A stretch of 64,000 nucleotides of DNA from NCBI GenBank assembly GCA_913048385.1, contig CAJWVZ010000001.1:124001-188000 (forward strand), written 5' to 3'. This DNA comes from an uncultured Gammaproteobacteria bacterium. GTDB lineage: Bacteria; Pseudomonadota; Gammaproteobacteria; Pseudomonadales; Pseudohongiellaceae. The position numbers and the translations under genes were made by a program. Shown here piece after piece: positions 26,925-35,435 of the stretch (position 1 is its first letter; each line of letters opens with the position of its first letter). Under the pieces are notes generated by a model. The model made no database searches. It was not told where the DNA came from and worked only from the letters and a program-made list of their open reading frames with translations.

Positions 26925-26956
26925 TTCTTAGAAATTGCTCTTAACGAGGAAACCTT

Positions 26957-27661
26957 ATGAGCTTTGTCGTCCCTAAACCAGAAGTTGTCTCAGCTCGAGT
27001 TTTTGATACAAAGGAAAGATTTCCTGTTCGCAGAATTTTTTGCGTAGGTCGCAATTATGCGGACCACATTGCCGAGATGGGTGGGGACCCCAAATCGGAG
27101 CAACCAATATTTTTTTGCAAGCCCGCAGATGCTTTGGTTACTGAGGATCGTCCAGTGAGATATCCTCTAGCAACAGAGCGGCTCGATCATGAGGTTGAAT
27201 TGGTCGTGGCGCTTAAATCTGGGGGAGTTAATATTCTAAAGACTGAGGCTGACACTTGCATATTTGGTTATGCAGTGGGCATCGACTTGACGAGAAGAGA
27301 TCTGCAAGGAGAGGCTAAGAGAAGTGGTAGACCTTGGGATTTAGCAAAATCTTTTGACGAGTCAGCGCCGGTCGGGATGATAATGCCACGCGAGAGAGTA
27401 AAGTTAAACTTGAAAACCTCAATTTCGTTGTCAGTAAATGGGTTAAATAAGCAGCTTGGCACTCTTGGAGAAATGATTTGGAGCGTCAATGAAATAATTC
27501 AGGTGCTCTCGAATTTTTACAGACTACAGGCCGGAGATTTAATTTTCATGGGCACGCCCTCCGGGGTGGGGCCACTTTTACCTGAGGATGTTGTAGAGGC
27601 GTCGGTACAGGGATTGCCTCCGCTTACGTTGCGGATACTCGATAGGGGGTTAGTTAATTGA
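26957..27661 (+). CDS. Fumarylacetoacetate hydrolase (FAH) family protein
   Basis: A metal-dependent hydrolase/decarboxylase/isomerase of the FAH family. It has IFCVGRNYADHIAEMG near the start, PIFFCKPADALV, the metal-binding LDHEVELVVAL with two acidic ligands, AVGIDLTRRDLQ, and the end LIFMGTPSGVGPL. Length 234 aa and this set fit the small FAH proteins such as YcgM-like acylpyruvases. The precise substrate is not known. AACGAGGAAACC precedes the ATG. It probably ends the transcription unit that begins with the aldo/keto reductase. Confidence 0.92.
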   Translation: MSFVVPKPEVVSARVFDTKERFPVRRIFCVGRNYADHIAEMGGDPKSEQPIFFCKPADALVTEDRPVRYPLATERLDHEVELVVALKSGGVNILKTEADTCIFGYAVGIDLTRRDLQGEAKRSGRPWDLAKSFDESAPVGMIMPRERVKLNLKTSISLSVNGLNKQLGTLGEMIWSVNEIIQVLSNFYRLQAGDLIFMGTPSGVGPLLPEDVVEASVQGLPPLTLRILDRGLVN

Positions 27662-27822
27662 ACCGGTGTTTAGCCGTAAGTTTTGAAATCACTTTTTGAA
27701 CCCAAAACGGTAACGTAGCTTTGCGTAAGCATTGTTAGCTATTATTTTGCTCTTTGTATTACTTACTTATCGAGCATTCATAATCATAATGTCGGCCCAT
27801 TTTGACACGTCGATAAGCTTGT

Positions 27823-28062
27823 CTAATCTAGTCTCGAGTCTTCCCAATAACTATCTGAATAGTCGCTATCGCATCCGACGTAGCCTAGCCTCCGACTTTC
27901 TAGTCGATCTTCTACTCTGCGCCTGAGCTCGGTAATTTCAGCGTTGGACAAAGGGGTCTCTTCGTGAGTCTTCATTCCTTTGTTAAACTCCGAATGTGGA
28001 TCATCCATTTCAAATGGATTGATTTCGTTAATTTCGTTCTCATCCCATTGTGTGTTTTTCAT
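27823..28062 (-). CDS. Small acidic protein, possibly PA3496-like
   Basis: A 79-residue acidic protein. The middle holds a charged helix LRRRVEDRLESRRLG, which resembles the RRRIEDYLEEKRL-type core of PA3496-family proteins, small gammaproteobacterial proteins annotated as possible envelope integrity factors. That link is weak. The C terminus is rich in Asp, Ser and Tyr (CDSDYSDSYWED). AGAGGG lies about 6 nt before the ATG at 28062, which supports translation. It stands alone between two convergent transcription units. Confidence 0.55.
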   Translation of the reverse strand: MKNTQWDENEINEINPFEMDDPHSEFNKGMKTHEETPLSNAEITELRRRVEDRLESRRLGYVGCDSDYSDSYWEDSRLD

Positions 28063-28274
28063 ATAACCCTCTTCACAGTAAAGTTTGAAAAAAATTCAAA
28101 ATAGTTGCGAATACAGAGTTTCTACTCGGTATAAAATATCTATCGTATCTAAATTAAATACCTTAAATATTTTTGAAACTTGATGAAAAAGGGGTTTTAT
28201 CGTGCGATGCTTGAACTGGAGCGGTGGAGCTATGAATTTTGACAATATGCGTTCCACAGAGGCGTGAAAATCGA
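28063..28274. other. Intergenic region upstream of the small acidic gene
   Basis: About 210 bp, strongly A+T-rich from 28081 to 28200, as expected for the promoter of the small gene at 27823-28062. No RNA gene or clear terminator was seen. Confidence 0.3.
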
Positions 28275-30005
28275 TTAAGCCTGAAGCTTCTCAATTGTTT
28301 GGGTTCGTATCTGTTTCTTTGCTATCTTACCTGTCGATCCTCTGGGCAACTGTTCATGTTGCAAAAATATTTTTTCTGGAACTTTAAACGCCGCAATGCG
28401 GTCGCCTAAAAACTCCTTCAAGTTCTTTTCGTCTACATCTTCCCCCGGACGAATCATCACGGTCGCGCATAGCGCCTCACCTAAGCGCTCATCGGGGATG
28501 CCGTAGACCGAGACTTCAGAGACAGCTGAATGTTCGTGGAACGCATACTCTACTTCTGCACAACCAATGTTTTCACCGCCACGAATAACGATGTCTTTGG
28601 CTCGATCGAGGATTATTAGAAACCCAGTCTTATCGAGCATGCCAATGTCACCGGTGATGAACCAGCCATTTCGCATGACTTCTTCGGTCGCGATAGGATT
28701 ATTCCAGTAGCCTTTCATTACTGTTGGGCCCTTGATTCCGACCTCTCCTGCTTGGCCCGTCGGAAGGCTGTTGCCTGATTGGTCAAAGATCTGTATTGAG
28801 GTCACCGGAGGAGTCGGCCTTCCGGTGCTGTTAGGTCGAGTCTGATAAAATTTTCCACTGATAATGGCTCCAATGGCGTTAGTCTCTGTGAGTCCATAGC
28901 CTAAACCTGGAACTGCTTTTTTGGGAAAGCGAGTCACCATCATATTTAGGTGTTCCGGCGGTCTAGCTGCCCCGCCGCCCGACACTCCGCGTAAGCTGCT
29001 AAGATCTGAGCTGTCGAAGTTGTCGCATTGCATGAGTTCCCACGTCATTGTTGGGACACCATGAAAGATGGTTATGCGTTCTTTTTCGATCAGGCGGAGC
29101 GCTTCCTGGGCTTCCCACTTGTACATCATTACATACTTCCTTTTATATATGATGCTTAGCAAGAATTGCGCATGGCTCCCAGTACAATGGAACAGCGGCA
29201 CGTTAGCGAGAATTGAATCTTGATATGGAGGATTCTCTTCGACTAGTTCCGGGCGAAGGATCTCATTGATTTCTTTGACGTATTTCCAAGTGTATAGGGC
29301 ATTAGTTATGTTGCGGTGAGTTGAGAGAACGCCTTTAGGGTTTCCTGTTGATCCCGATGTGTACATGATTGATGCATCGTCTTCCGGCAATACCTTGAAG
29401 TCTTTTATTTCCGATTCGCTCAGAGGCATTACATCCTTAATTAAATTGAAGAACTCCGAAGTTGCTGTGTCCTTTTTTTCTGGTTTAATGTTAATTAGTG
29501 ATAAACCTAGTTGTTCTATATACGGAGCAAGCTGCGCCCGTCTTGGAGAGTCAATAAATACTGTCTTACACCCGCTGTCGATGAACCCAAATTCGAGCTC
29601 ACGGCCTTGCCACCAGGAATTCATTGGGACAGCAATGGCGCCAACCATTGTTGCTGCCATGTATGCTATGCACCATTCTGCAGAATTCCTAGCACAGATT
29701 CCTACTCGGTCGCCTTTAAGGATGTTGTATTGTTCAACTAGAACTCGTCCCATTCTGCTGGCTGCATCAAAAGTTTCACCAAAACTATACCGTTCTTTTT
29801 GATATACAAGGAATGTTGTATCCGGTTTTTCAAGGCTTAAACGGTAAACTTCGTATAAATTATTTGGAATGCTGCTAAATACATCTAATTCGTGGCCATT
29901 AATAACGGTCTTCTTAGTTTCAAATTCACTCCCGGCGATCTTGTGCTTGAGTGCGATCTCCCTAAGTAAGGTTAAATCATTGATGAGCTGTTCTTCAGTG
30001 AGCAT
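28275..30005 (-). CDS. Class I adenylate-forming acyl-CoA synthetase
   Basis: An ANL-superfamily acyl-CoA ligase of 576 aa. Motifs: IMYTSGSTGNPKGVLSTH, GYGLTETNAIG, GWFITGDIGMLDKTG, LDRAKDIVIRGGENIGCAEVE and the C-terminal LPRGSTGKIAKKQI with the catalytic Lys. The ENIGCAEVE form is seen in fatty-acid-CoA ligases of the long/medium-chain type. It differs from the 4CL-like enzyme at 14.2 kb and is not a recent duplicate. The quinone-reductase-like gene lies just upstream on the same strand, 54 bp away, so the two may be co-transcribed. Confidence 0.92.
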   Translation of the reverse strand: MLTEEQLINDLTLLREIALKHKIAGSEFETKKTVINGHELDVFSSIPNNLYEVYRLSLEKPDTTFLVYQKERYSFGETFDAASRMGRVLVEQYNILKGDRVGICARNSAEWCIAYMAATMVGAIAVPMNSWWQGRELEFGFIDSGCKTVFIDSPRRAQLAPYIEQLGLSLINIKPEKKDTATSEFFNLIKDVMPLSESEIKDFKVLPEDDASIMYTSGSTGNPKGVLSTHRNITNALYTWKYVKEINEILRPELVEENPPYQDSILANVPLFHCTGSHAQFLLSIIYKRKYVMMYKWEAQEALRLIEKERITIFHGVPTMTWELMQCDNFDSSDLSSLRGVSGGGAARPPEHLNMMVTRFPKKAVPGLGYGLTETNAIGAIISGKFYQTRPNSTGRPTPPVTSIQIFDQSGNSLPTGQAGEVGIKGPTVMKGYWNNPIATEEVMRNGWFITGDIGMLDKTGFLIILDRAKDIVIRGGENIGCAEVEYAFHEHSAVSEVSVYGIPDERLGEALCATVMIRPGEDVDEKNLKEFLGDRIAAFKVPEKIFLQHEQLPRGSTGKIAKKQIRTQTIEKLQA

Positions 30006-30059
30006 TGGGACTTCTTTCTGATTGTGGGTTTATAGATTGTTTTAAATTATACTGTTCTT

Positions 30060-31043
30060 CTATTCTGACTTAAGTTCGAGCGTAACTTTGCCCATAACAC
30101 GACGTTCGGTAAACACATTAAAGGCTTCGACGTAATCATCAAAAGTAAAAGATTGCGTAACAATTGGTTTGATTTTTCCCTGTTCGTAAAACGAGAATAA
30201 GTCACGAAAATTTTGTTCGTATTCCTCTGGCTCCTCTTTTCGAAATCGCCCTAAAAATACTCCCACCATAGACGAGCCTTTTAGCAGAGAAAGGTTCGCT
30301 TTGTACTCAGGTATTCGGCCACTCGCAAAACCTACTACCAAAAGTCTTCCATTCCAATTGATGCATCGACAGGCTTGGTCAAATAAGTCGCCACCAACTG
30401 GGTCGTATATAACATCCGCTCCACAACCATTCGTAAGATTATTGACTTTCTCTTTAATCTCTCCGTCCGAGTAATCGAGCAATTCATCAGGAGAAAATTG
30501 TTTTATAAAGTTTAGCTTTTCTTCCGAGCTTGCTGCAGCAATTACCCTTGCTCCCATAAGCTTTCCAAGCTCTACAGCTGCTAGCCCCACTCCACCACTA
30601 GCACCAAGAACCAGGAGTGTTTCGCGAGGAGCCAATTTCGCTCTCTGTTTGAGCGCGTAGTAAGATGTGGTGTAGACCATAACGAAACTAGCGGCAGTCC
30701 TAAAATCCATATTGTCAGGAATTTTGCGAAGAGCTTCCTGTTTTACCCTCACTCTTTCAGCTAAGCCCCCAATTCCAGGCGTTGCCATTACACGATCACC
30801 AATCTCAAAGCCGGATAAGGAACTCCCAACTTCAATAACTTTGCCGCCAACCTCTGACCCGGGACTGAATGGCATAGGTGGTTGGAACTGATATTTCCCT
30901 TGGATTTGCAATCCATCGGGAAAATTTAATGATGCAGAATAAACTTCGACTATTGCCTCATCTGCTTCGGGCTGGGGGTCTGCCACCTCCTGTATTGAAA
31001 GATTTTCGGCGGGCCCATATGTACTGCAAAGAATGGCTTGCAT
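30060..31043 (-). CDS. NADPH:quinone oxidoreductase-like MDR protein
   Basis: A zinc-free medium-chain dehydrogenase/reductase of the quinone-oxidoreductase type, 327 aa. N-terminal GroES-like domain with FSPGSEVGGKVIEVG, then the Rossmann motif LVLGASGGVGLAAVELGKLMGA, then DVIYDPVGGDLFDQA and LLVVGFASGRIP, all usual. No structural zinc Cys cluster is present. It reduces an enoyl or quinone substrate with NADPH; which one is unknown. CCGGAAAA is before the ATG. The acyl-CoA ligase gene follows. Confidence 0.92.
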   Translation of the reverse strand: MQAILCSTYGPAENLSIQEVADPQPEADEAIVEVYSASLNFPDGLQIQGKYQFQPPMPFSPGSEVGGKVIEVGSSLSGFEIGDRVMATPGIGGLAERVRVKQEALRKIPDNMDFRTAASFVMVYTTSYYALKQRAKLAPRETLLVLGASGGVGLAAVELGKLMGARVIAAASSEEKLNFIKQFSPDELLDYSDGEIKEKVNNLTNGCGADVIYDPVGGDLFDQACRCINWNGRLLVVGFASGRIPEYKANLSLLKGSSMVGVFLGRFRKEEPEEYEQNFRDLFSFYEQGKIKPIVTQSFTFDDYVEAFNVFTERRVMGKVTLELKSE

Positions 31044-31212
31044 AATAATTTTCCGGAGTAATTTTCTGGTGTAGTTAACTCTTATAACAGATGCTCTAAT
31101 GATGATCTAATCTTACTGGCAAATCAATTAGGCAGCTTAAAATCTTACTCAGTTGTTGTAACCAGCTTGAAAATGTATATTTGTTGTTAAAATAAAAGAT
31201 TTTGGTTTCATC

Positions 31213-31989
31213 ATGAATGAAAGTAAACGTAGTGCTTATTTGGAGAGACTCGGTACGAAGCCTTTATACTTAAGGTCCCCTTTGGGGGGTGCTAAAAAGT
31301 CGCCTAACTATAGTTTTTCAAAAGACCCAACACCATCTGTGGCAAAAACGCTTCAGGTGTTTCCGAAGGTTGAAACTAATCAGCCAAATATTCCTGCGGA
31401 ACCCGAACTAAGAGAGAGGCCGAATTCCTTCAATGAAAAGAAGTCGAGTAATGAAGATGGGTCAACTCCTGCCTCCTCATTGCGGATGACTTTTCAATAT
31501 TACTTGATTGATCTGGTGACCCCTGGAAATAGCGGGTCTTCTGTGTTGAGAACATTTGCAGTGCTGAGTGAGATTCCCAGCGATATGGATGAAGAACGAG
31601 ACTCATTGTTGATGCGAGATACCGGCAGGCTTCTCTTAAACATCTTACGTGCATTAGGCGCGCCGATAAAAAAACTACCTGCTTTGAATAGTTTTGACTG
31701 GCCGCTTGATTTTAGTATGGATTCAGAAAAAGAGACCTCTGAAGAAGAAAATGTAAAATCGGCTCTTATAGGATTTTTGCAGCGACAGCACGAGAGGGAT
31801 CTGTTTGAACATATGCTTTTGTTTGGTGGCGGAAATAGATTGGCCTTTGATGAGAGAGATTTATTATCGTTTTCTCTATGTAAGGTTTACGGACTCCCTG
31901 AAATGCTTGCTGTTCCATCACTTAAAAGACAAACTTGGGAAGACCTTCAAGACTTTAGAAAAGCTATTTCTTTGGGAGATAGGGATTGA
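31213..31989 (+). CDS. holD: DNA polymerase III psi subunit-like protein (HolD-like, extended)
   Basis: Position and ends suggest HolD, the psi subunit that links chi and the clamp loader. As in E. coli and Pseudomonas, the gene lies directly before rimI; here its stop overlaps the rimI start. The N terminus RSAYLERLGTKPLYLRSPL resembles the psi start pattern (basic, YLxxLG, LRxP). The C-terminal part RLLLNILRALGAP and later LPEMLAVPSLKRQTWEDL follows the psi core pattern. The protein is 258 aa, much longer than E. coli psi (137), with a low-complexity insert at about 35-95. The resemblance is by eye only. Confidence 0.5.
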   Translation: MNESKRSAYLERLGTKPLYLRSPLGGAKKSPNYSFSKDPTPSVAKTLQVFPKVETNQPNIPAEPELRERPNSFNEKKSSNEDGSTPASSLRMTFQYYLIDLVTPGNSGSSVLRTFAVLSEIPSDMDEERDSLLMRDTGRLLLNILRALGAPIKKLPALNSFDWPLDFSMDSEKETSEEENVKSALIGFLQRQHERDLFEHMLLFGGGNRLAFDERDLLSFSLCKVYGLPEMLAVPSLKRQTWEDLQDFRKAISLGDRD

Positions 31990-32486
31990 AATTGATCGAC
32001 TCCAATTTTCAAGTTGGGACAAGTGATAATCATTTTTTTGCTCGGCCAATGCGAATGAGTGATATAGATTTTGTTGTTAAAAATGAGAAAGCAGCATATC
32101 CGTTTCCGTGGACTCGACGGATTTTTACTGATTGCATTCGAGCGGGCTATCAGTGTTGGGTGATGGCAAATAAGAAGAGCATTGTTGCTCATGGAGTACT
32201 ATCTGTAGCAATTGGAGAATCTCATTTACTCACTTTGTGTGTTCACCCAAGCATTCAGCGTCAGGGGTATGGAAAGAAGGTGCTTCGCTTACTTCTTGAG
32301 CGTGCAAAAAATCTGAAGGCTGAAGTGTGTTTTTTAGAAGTTCGACGTTCAAATGCTGGAGCGATTTCTCTGTACGAATCAATGGGATTTAGTATCGTTA
32401 GTGAGAGGAAAAACTACTACCCAAACGGAGCAAATAATGAGGACGCATTGATCATGACATGTGAAATTGGCTACGTCCCGTCATAA
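31986..32486 (+). CDS. rimI: Ribosomal protein S18 alanine N-acetyltransferase
   Basis: A GNAT acetyltransferase that acetylates the N-terminal alanine of ribosomal protein S18. The acetyl-CoA motif is VHPSIQRQGYGKKVL, and the RimI-specific end is LEVRRSNAGAISLYESMGF followed by RKNYYP and EDALIM. PFPWT near residue 40 matches the family start. I use the TTG at 31986, which overlaps the stop of the upstream gene (TTGA) and implies coupling; an ATG at 32049 is an alternative that aligns with the E. coli start. A small membrane-protein gene on the other strand follows at once. Confidence 0.93.
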   Translation: MKLIDSNFQVGTSDNHFFARPMRMSDIDFVVKNEKAAYPFPWTRRIFTDCIRAGYQCWVMANKKSIVAHGVLSVAIGESHLLTLCVHPSIQRQGYGKKVLRLLLERAKNLKAEVCFLEVRRSNAGAISLYESMGFSIVSERKNYYPNGANNEDALIMTCEIGYVPS

Positions 32487-32487
32487 A

Positions 32488-32712
32488 TCAACCTTTCCAA
32501 GTTTTTCTTACTAAAATCAAAACACCGTTACAAATGATGGCAATAACGATGATTAAGATCATCATAACAACCAATGCTGTAAAAATGCTCGTCAGCTCAA
32601 TAAAATTTATGTCTTGCCAATAGGTAAGTCCTCCCAAGCAAGTGCCACCGATAATCAGTCCTCCAATGGTAGCTCCGGTTTTCTTTCGAACTTTTAGAAG
32701 TGAAAAAATCAA
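32488..32712 (-). CDS. Small two-helix membrane protein, unknown function
   Basis: A 74-residue protein with a basic N terminus (KVRKKTG) and two likely membrane helices: about residues 14-30 (GGLIIGGTCLGGL) and about 40-66 (IFTALVVMMILIIVIAIICNGVLIL). The end is basic (RKTWKG). The start is TTG at 32712, with AGGATGAAA before it; this is not a strong signal. It ends 1 bp from the rimI stop on the other strand. I do not recognise it. Confidence 0.45.
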   Translation of the reverse strand: MIFSLLKVRKKTGATIGGLIIGGTCLGGLTYWQDINFIELTSIFTALVVMMILIIVIAIICNGVLILVRKTWKG

Positions 32713-32778
32713 ACCTATTTCATCCTGGCAGTTGATTTGAGGGAGGTTAGTTTTTTAAAAAAGGTATACTTCGAACCT

Positions 32779-33861
32779 TCAAAACTTGATAGTTGCCCTC
32801 AACAATGAAAGAAGTCTTTTATTCTCATGGTCGCTGCCAACCGTGACCCTTATCTTATCCTGTAAAAGGGGTTCATCAAAGTACCTGACATAAACATTTT
32901 CTTTTCTTAATTTTTCATAAATCGTCTTTGCATTAATCTGTATCGGATGGTCAATGGTGCAAAGTAAAAAATTAGTTTCGCTTGGCGAACAAGATATTCC
33001 TATTTTTTGAAGGGCTAAAGTAAGTACTTCGCGACTCTGACGTATTTTTCGCCATGTTTCTTCTGAGTATGCTTTTGACTGAAGCGCTGCAGTTGCAAGA
33101 ACTTGTGCAATCGAATCAGTATTGTAGCTATCACGTGTTTTGGTTGCTAACGGACCAATCAAATCCTTGCAGGCTAGCCCGTACCCGAAGCGTAGTCCCG
33201 CGAGTGAGTAGCCTTTGCTCAAGGTGCGTAAAATTATCAAATTGTCATGTCGATGAATAAGTGGAACACAATTGTGTTGTCGATTTGGGTCTACAAAATC
33301 AACATAGGCCTCATCGATGACAAGAAGCCCTTGAAATTTCGACGCTATTTTTTCGATTTGCTCAGAGGAAAATAGGTGTCCTGTCGGCGCATGGGGGTTA
33401 ATTAAAAAAAAAGCCTTTACTTTTTTTTCGTTTAAAAGGGTTCCTAGGTCTTCAGGTAAATTCCACGATTTGGATAAGGCGATCTCAACAAAGTTACAAT
33501 TTTGAGTTGCAGCCAATACTGGGTAGAGCGAGTATGAAGGTGCTGTAGTCGCAACAGTCTCAGCCGGATCCACATAAGTTGTGATTATAAGTCGTAGAAG
33601 TTCGTCGCCTCCATTTGTTGGGATAATATTGTCAATGTGAATATTGTGAAGACGGGCGGCGGTCTCACGAAACTTAGTTGCCATAGGGCTGGGGTAGCGA
33701 TTTAGTACAGATGTTTGAATATTTGCAAGTGCTTCAGCGACTTGAGGACTTGGAGGGTAAGGGTTTTCATTAGTATTGAGCTTTATTACCGCATCTGAGA
33801 TTGGTTGCTCACCGAAGTTATAACCCTGCATTTTCAAAATATTTGGACGTTGAAGCGACAT
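32779..33861 (-). CDS. hisC: Histidinol-phosphate aminotransferase
   Basis: A fold-type I PLP aminotransferase that converts imidazole acetol-phosphate to histidinol phosphate in histidine synthesis. It has KLNTNENPYPPSP near the start, TNGGDELLRLI, DEAYVDF, and the PLP Lys in LRTLSKGYSLAGLRFGYG, followed by TNFLLCTI and RVTVGSDHENKRLL at the end. All are HisC hallmarks. Length 360 aa is standard. No other his gene is present, so it is a stand-alone copy; it could also act on phenylpyruvate or tyrosine precursors. Confidence 0.92.
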   Translation of the reverse strand: MSLQRPNILKMQGYNFGEQPISDAVIKLNTNENPYPPSPQVAEALANIQTSVLNRYPSPMATKFRETAARLHNIHIDNIIPTNGGDELLRLIITTYVDPAETVATTAPSYSLYPVLAATQNCNFVEIALSKSWNLPEDLGTLLNEKKVKAFFLINPHAPTGHLFSSEQIEKIASKFQGLLVIDEAYVDFVDPNRQHNCVPLIHRHDNLIILRTLSKGYSLAGLRFGYGLACKDLIGPLATKTRDSYNTDSIAQVLATAALQSKAYSEETWRKIRQSREVLTLALQKIGISCSPSETNFLLCTIDHPIQINAKTIYEKLRKENVYVRYFDEPLLQDKIRVTVGSDHENKRLLSLLRATIKF

Positions 33862-33937
33862 TTTTGGTTCGGTGCCAGGCTGATTTATAGAGATAAGCTA
33901 ACATTATTATAGTACTTGTATGAAAGTATCATAATAC

Positions 33938-34840
33938 TTAGGGCGGCGGAAGGTACGTCCGTAATCGACTGATCCAGCCTTTGATCCACCGTGATTCATT
34001 TCGCTCCGTTGGTGAATTAGCTACACGTTGTCTTAACAGCATTTCTCCTGCCTCGACGAAGTCAAGCAATGAAGGTTGTCTCTCTGGAAGCATGTTGAGA
34101 AGTTGAAGAAGCCCCCAGCCTTGCTCGTTATATGCTTCACTTTTTAAAACTCCTGCGCCCTTGAAGTGTAGATAGTCAATTAAAGCATACTGGCCGTATG
34201 GGGGATGTGCATTAGCTATGGATCGAATTTTGGTTTTCAGTATTTTACGCTCACTAGGCTTCGACTGTTCTAAAATCTTGGGCAGTGTTAATTTAAACCT
34301 TTCAAATATAAATTCAACTTGCAGGCTGAAGGTGCTTTGCAATAGCTTCCGAAGATCGGAGAGGTGCAGACTATCAATGTCGGCTAAAAAAGCCTCTCTC
34401 GTTTTCCAAGGTGAATTTGGTTGCTTATCGAAGTTTGTAAGTGACGTTGTAGATTGTGGAATATTGCAGTTGGAAATGTCGTTAGGCTGATTTGTACACG
34501 ACCTATTTGACAATAACCAAAGTGGAAGATCGACTCCAGCCCCTTGCAGGTGTGCCAGTAAAGCCGGAAAAGTTTCCTCAAAAGGGGCTTGTTGACCCGA
34601 TTGATACCAGATGAAATGACCAATGCCCATTGAAGGAAAGTTCTCACCTTCGTTCCAGCTAGTTAAGCAACGTAATTGGCCGGCACATTCATTAATAAAA
34701 ATTCTTTGGCCGAGCCAATCGAGTTGTTCTTTATTGAGGGCACTGACGAGGTTGCTTGCGTGCGTAGCAAAGCTAGTCAGGAGACAAGCGACTAAAATCA
34801 GAGAGAATGTCGAGTGCTTAAGGGATACAGATGGTTTCAT
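33938..34840 (-). CDS. Exported conserved protein, possibly lysozyme-like
   Basis: A secreted protein of 300 aa with a signal peptide ending FATHAS. The start of the mature part reads WLGQRIFINECAGQLRCLTSWNEGENFPSMGIGHFIWY. An acidic residue, then LT, and GIGH is the order seen in lysozyme/GH24-type muramidase active sites, so a murein-cleaving role is conceivable but far from shown. Other Cys are at NRSCTNQ and SNCN. I do not recognise a named family. It stands alone on its strand beside a long gene-free region. Confidence 0.6.
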   Translation of the reverse strand: MKPSVSLKHSTFSLILVACLLTSFATHASNLVSALNKEQLDWLGQRIFINECAGQLRCLTSWNEGENFPSMGIGHFIWYQSGQQAPFEETFPALLAHLQGAGVDLPLWLLSNRSCTNQPNDISNCNIPQSTTSLTNFDKQPNSPWKTREAFLADIDSLHLSDLRKLLQSTFSLQVEFIFERFKLTLPKILEQSKPSERKILKTKIRSIANAHPPYGQYALIDYLHFKGAGVLKSEAYNEQGWGLLQLLNMLPERQPSLLDFVEAGEMLLRQRVANSPTERNESRWIKGWISRLRTYLPPP

Positions 34841-34954
34841 CGTTTCGGCTTTGTTGTAATTTCGAGCAAATAGATCATCGGTCTAAGGGAGAGTATATCA
34901 AGTTATCTAAATTTGATCTGTTATAAATCAATCATCGTTGGGCGCTCGAACTAA

Positions 34955-35170
34955 AGAAGACGCATTTTTGAAGGCGGCATTGTCTATTTTGTCGAAAAGG
35001 AATTGCGGTATACTCCTGATGTTGGACGTATAACAGTCTCCGTTTCCGAGTTGTTTTTCAATGGTGAGGGTGGCTCGGTACGTGGGTCTAACGCTAATGC
35101 AGACGAAAAAAGCCTGACTCAGCTAATAATTAATGAACGTATGGTTTTAAACGAGGAAAAAACCCAATAA
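34955..35170 (+). pseudogene. Possible gene remnant without start codon
   Basis: An open frame of 71 codons between a TAA at 34952 and a TAA at 35168. The translation looks protein-like (IFEGGIVYFVEKELRYTPD, then ITVSVSELFFNGEGG, ending NERMVLNEEKTQ), but there is no ATG or GTG near its start, only a late ATG. It may be the 3' end of a decayed gene. An open frame of this length can also occur by chance. Confidence 0.2.
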
Positions 35171-35222
35171 AAACATTGGTTAGCGAGCGCTTGAGTTTTG
35201 GAATCTTTTTTATGTCGGGTTT

Positions 35223-35231
35223 TTATGCACA
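35223..35231 (+). promoter_or_regulatory. DnaA box (perfect, TTATGCACA)
   Basis: Exact match to the DnaA box consensus TTATNCACA. It lies on the left side of the A+T-rich block, where a first high-affinity box would be expected in an origin. Confidence 0.6.
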
Positions 35232-35345
35232 AAAATTGAGTGACTTGCTAAAAAACACTGTAAAAGTAGAGTTTTTTTTTGAGACAAGGTAAAAAAACGA
35301 AATAAGCATATGATTTTATTAGTTTTATACGATTGGTTAAAAATT

Positions 35346-35358
35346 AATCAATTTGTTA
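35346..35358 (+). promoter_or_regulatory. IHF-binding site match
   Basis: AATCAATTTGTTA fits the IHF consensus WATCAANNNNTTR at every defined base. It lies in the A+T-rich block between the left DnaA box and the paired boxes on the right, where IHF bends DNA in known origins. Confidence 0.5.
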
Positions 35359-35398
35359 TGGCTTTACTATTTTGAATGCGTTTGGCGCGATTTTGAGA

Positions 35399-35435
35399 GT
35401 TTGTGCACAAACTTATCCACAGTTTCTGTGGATAT
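35399..35435. promoter_or_regulatory. Paired DnaA boxes with 14-bp palindrome
   Basis: A perfect 14-bp palindrome GTTTGTGCACAAAC (35399-35412) carries two overlapping one-mismatch DnaA boxes. It is followed by a perfect box TTATCCACA (35413-35421) and, after 5 bp, an inverted box TGTGGATAT (35427-35435) with one mismatch. Tight inverted boxes are typical for cooperative DnaA binding. Confidence 0.6.

Noticed and set aside
33938-34840. Lysozyme-like protein as a sign of a prophage
   Set aside because: It has a signal peptide, no holin or other phage genes nearby, and ordinary chromosomal neighbours such as hisC.
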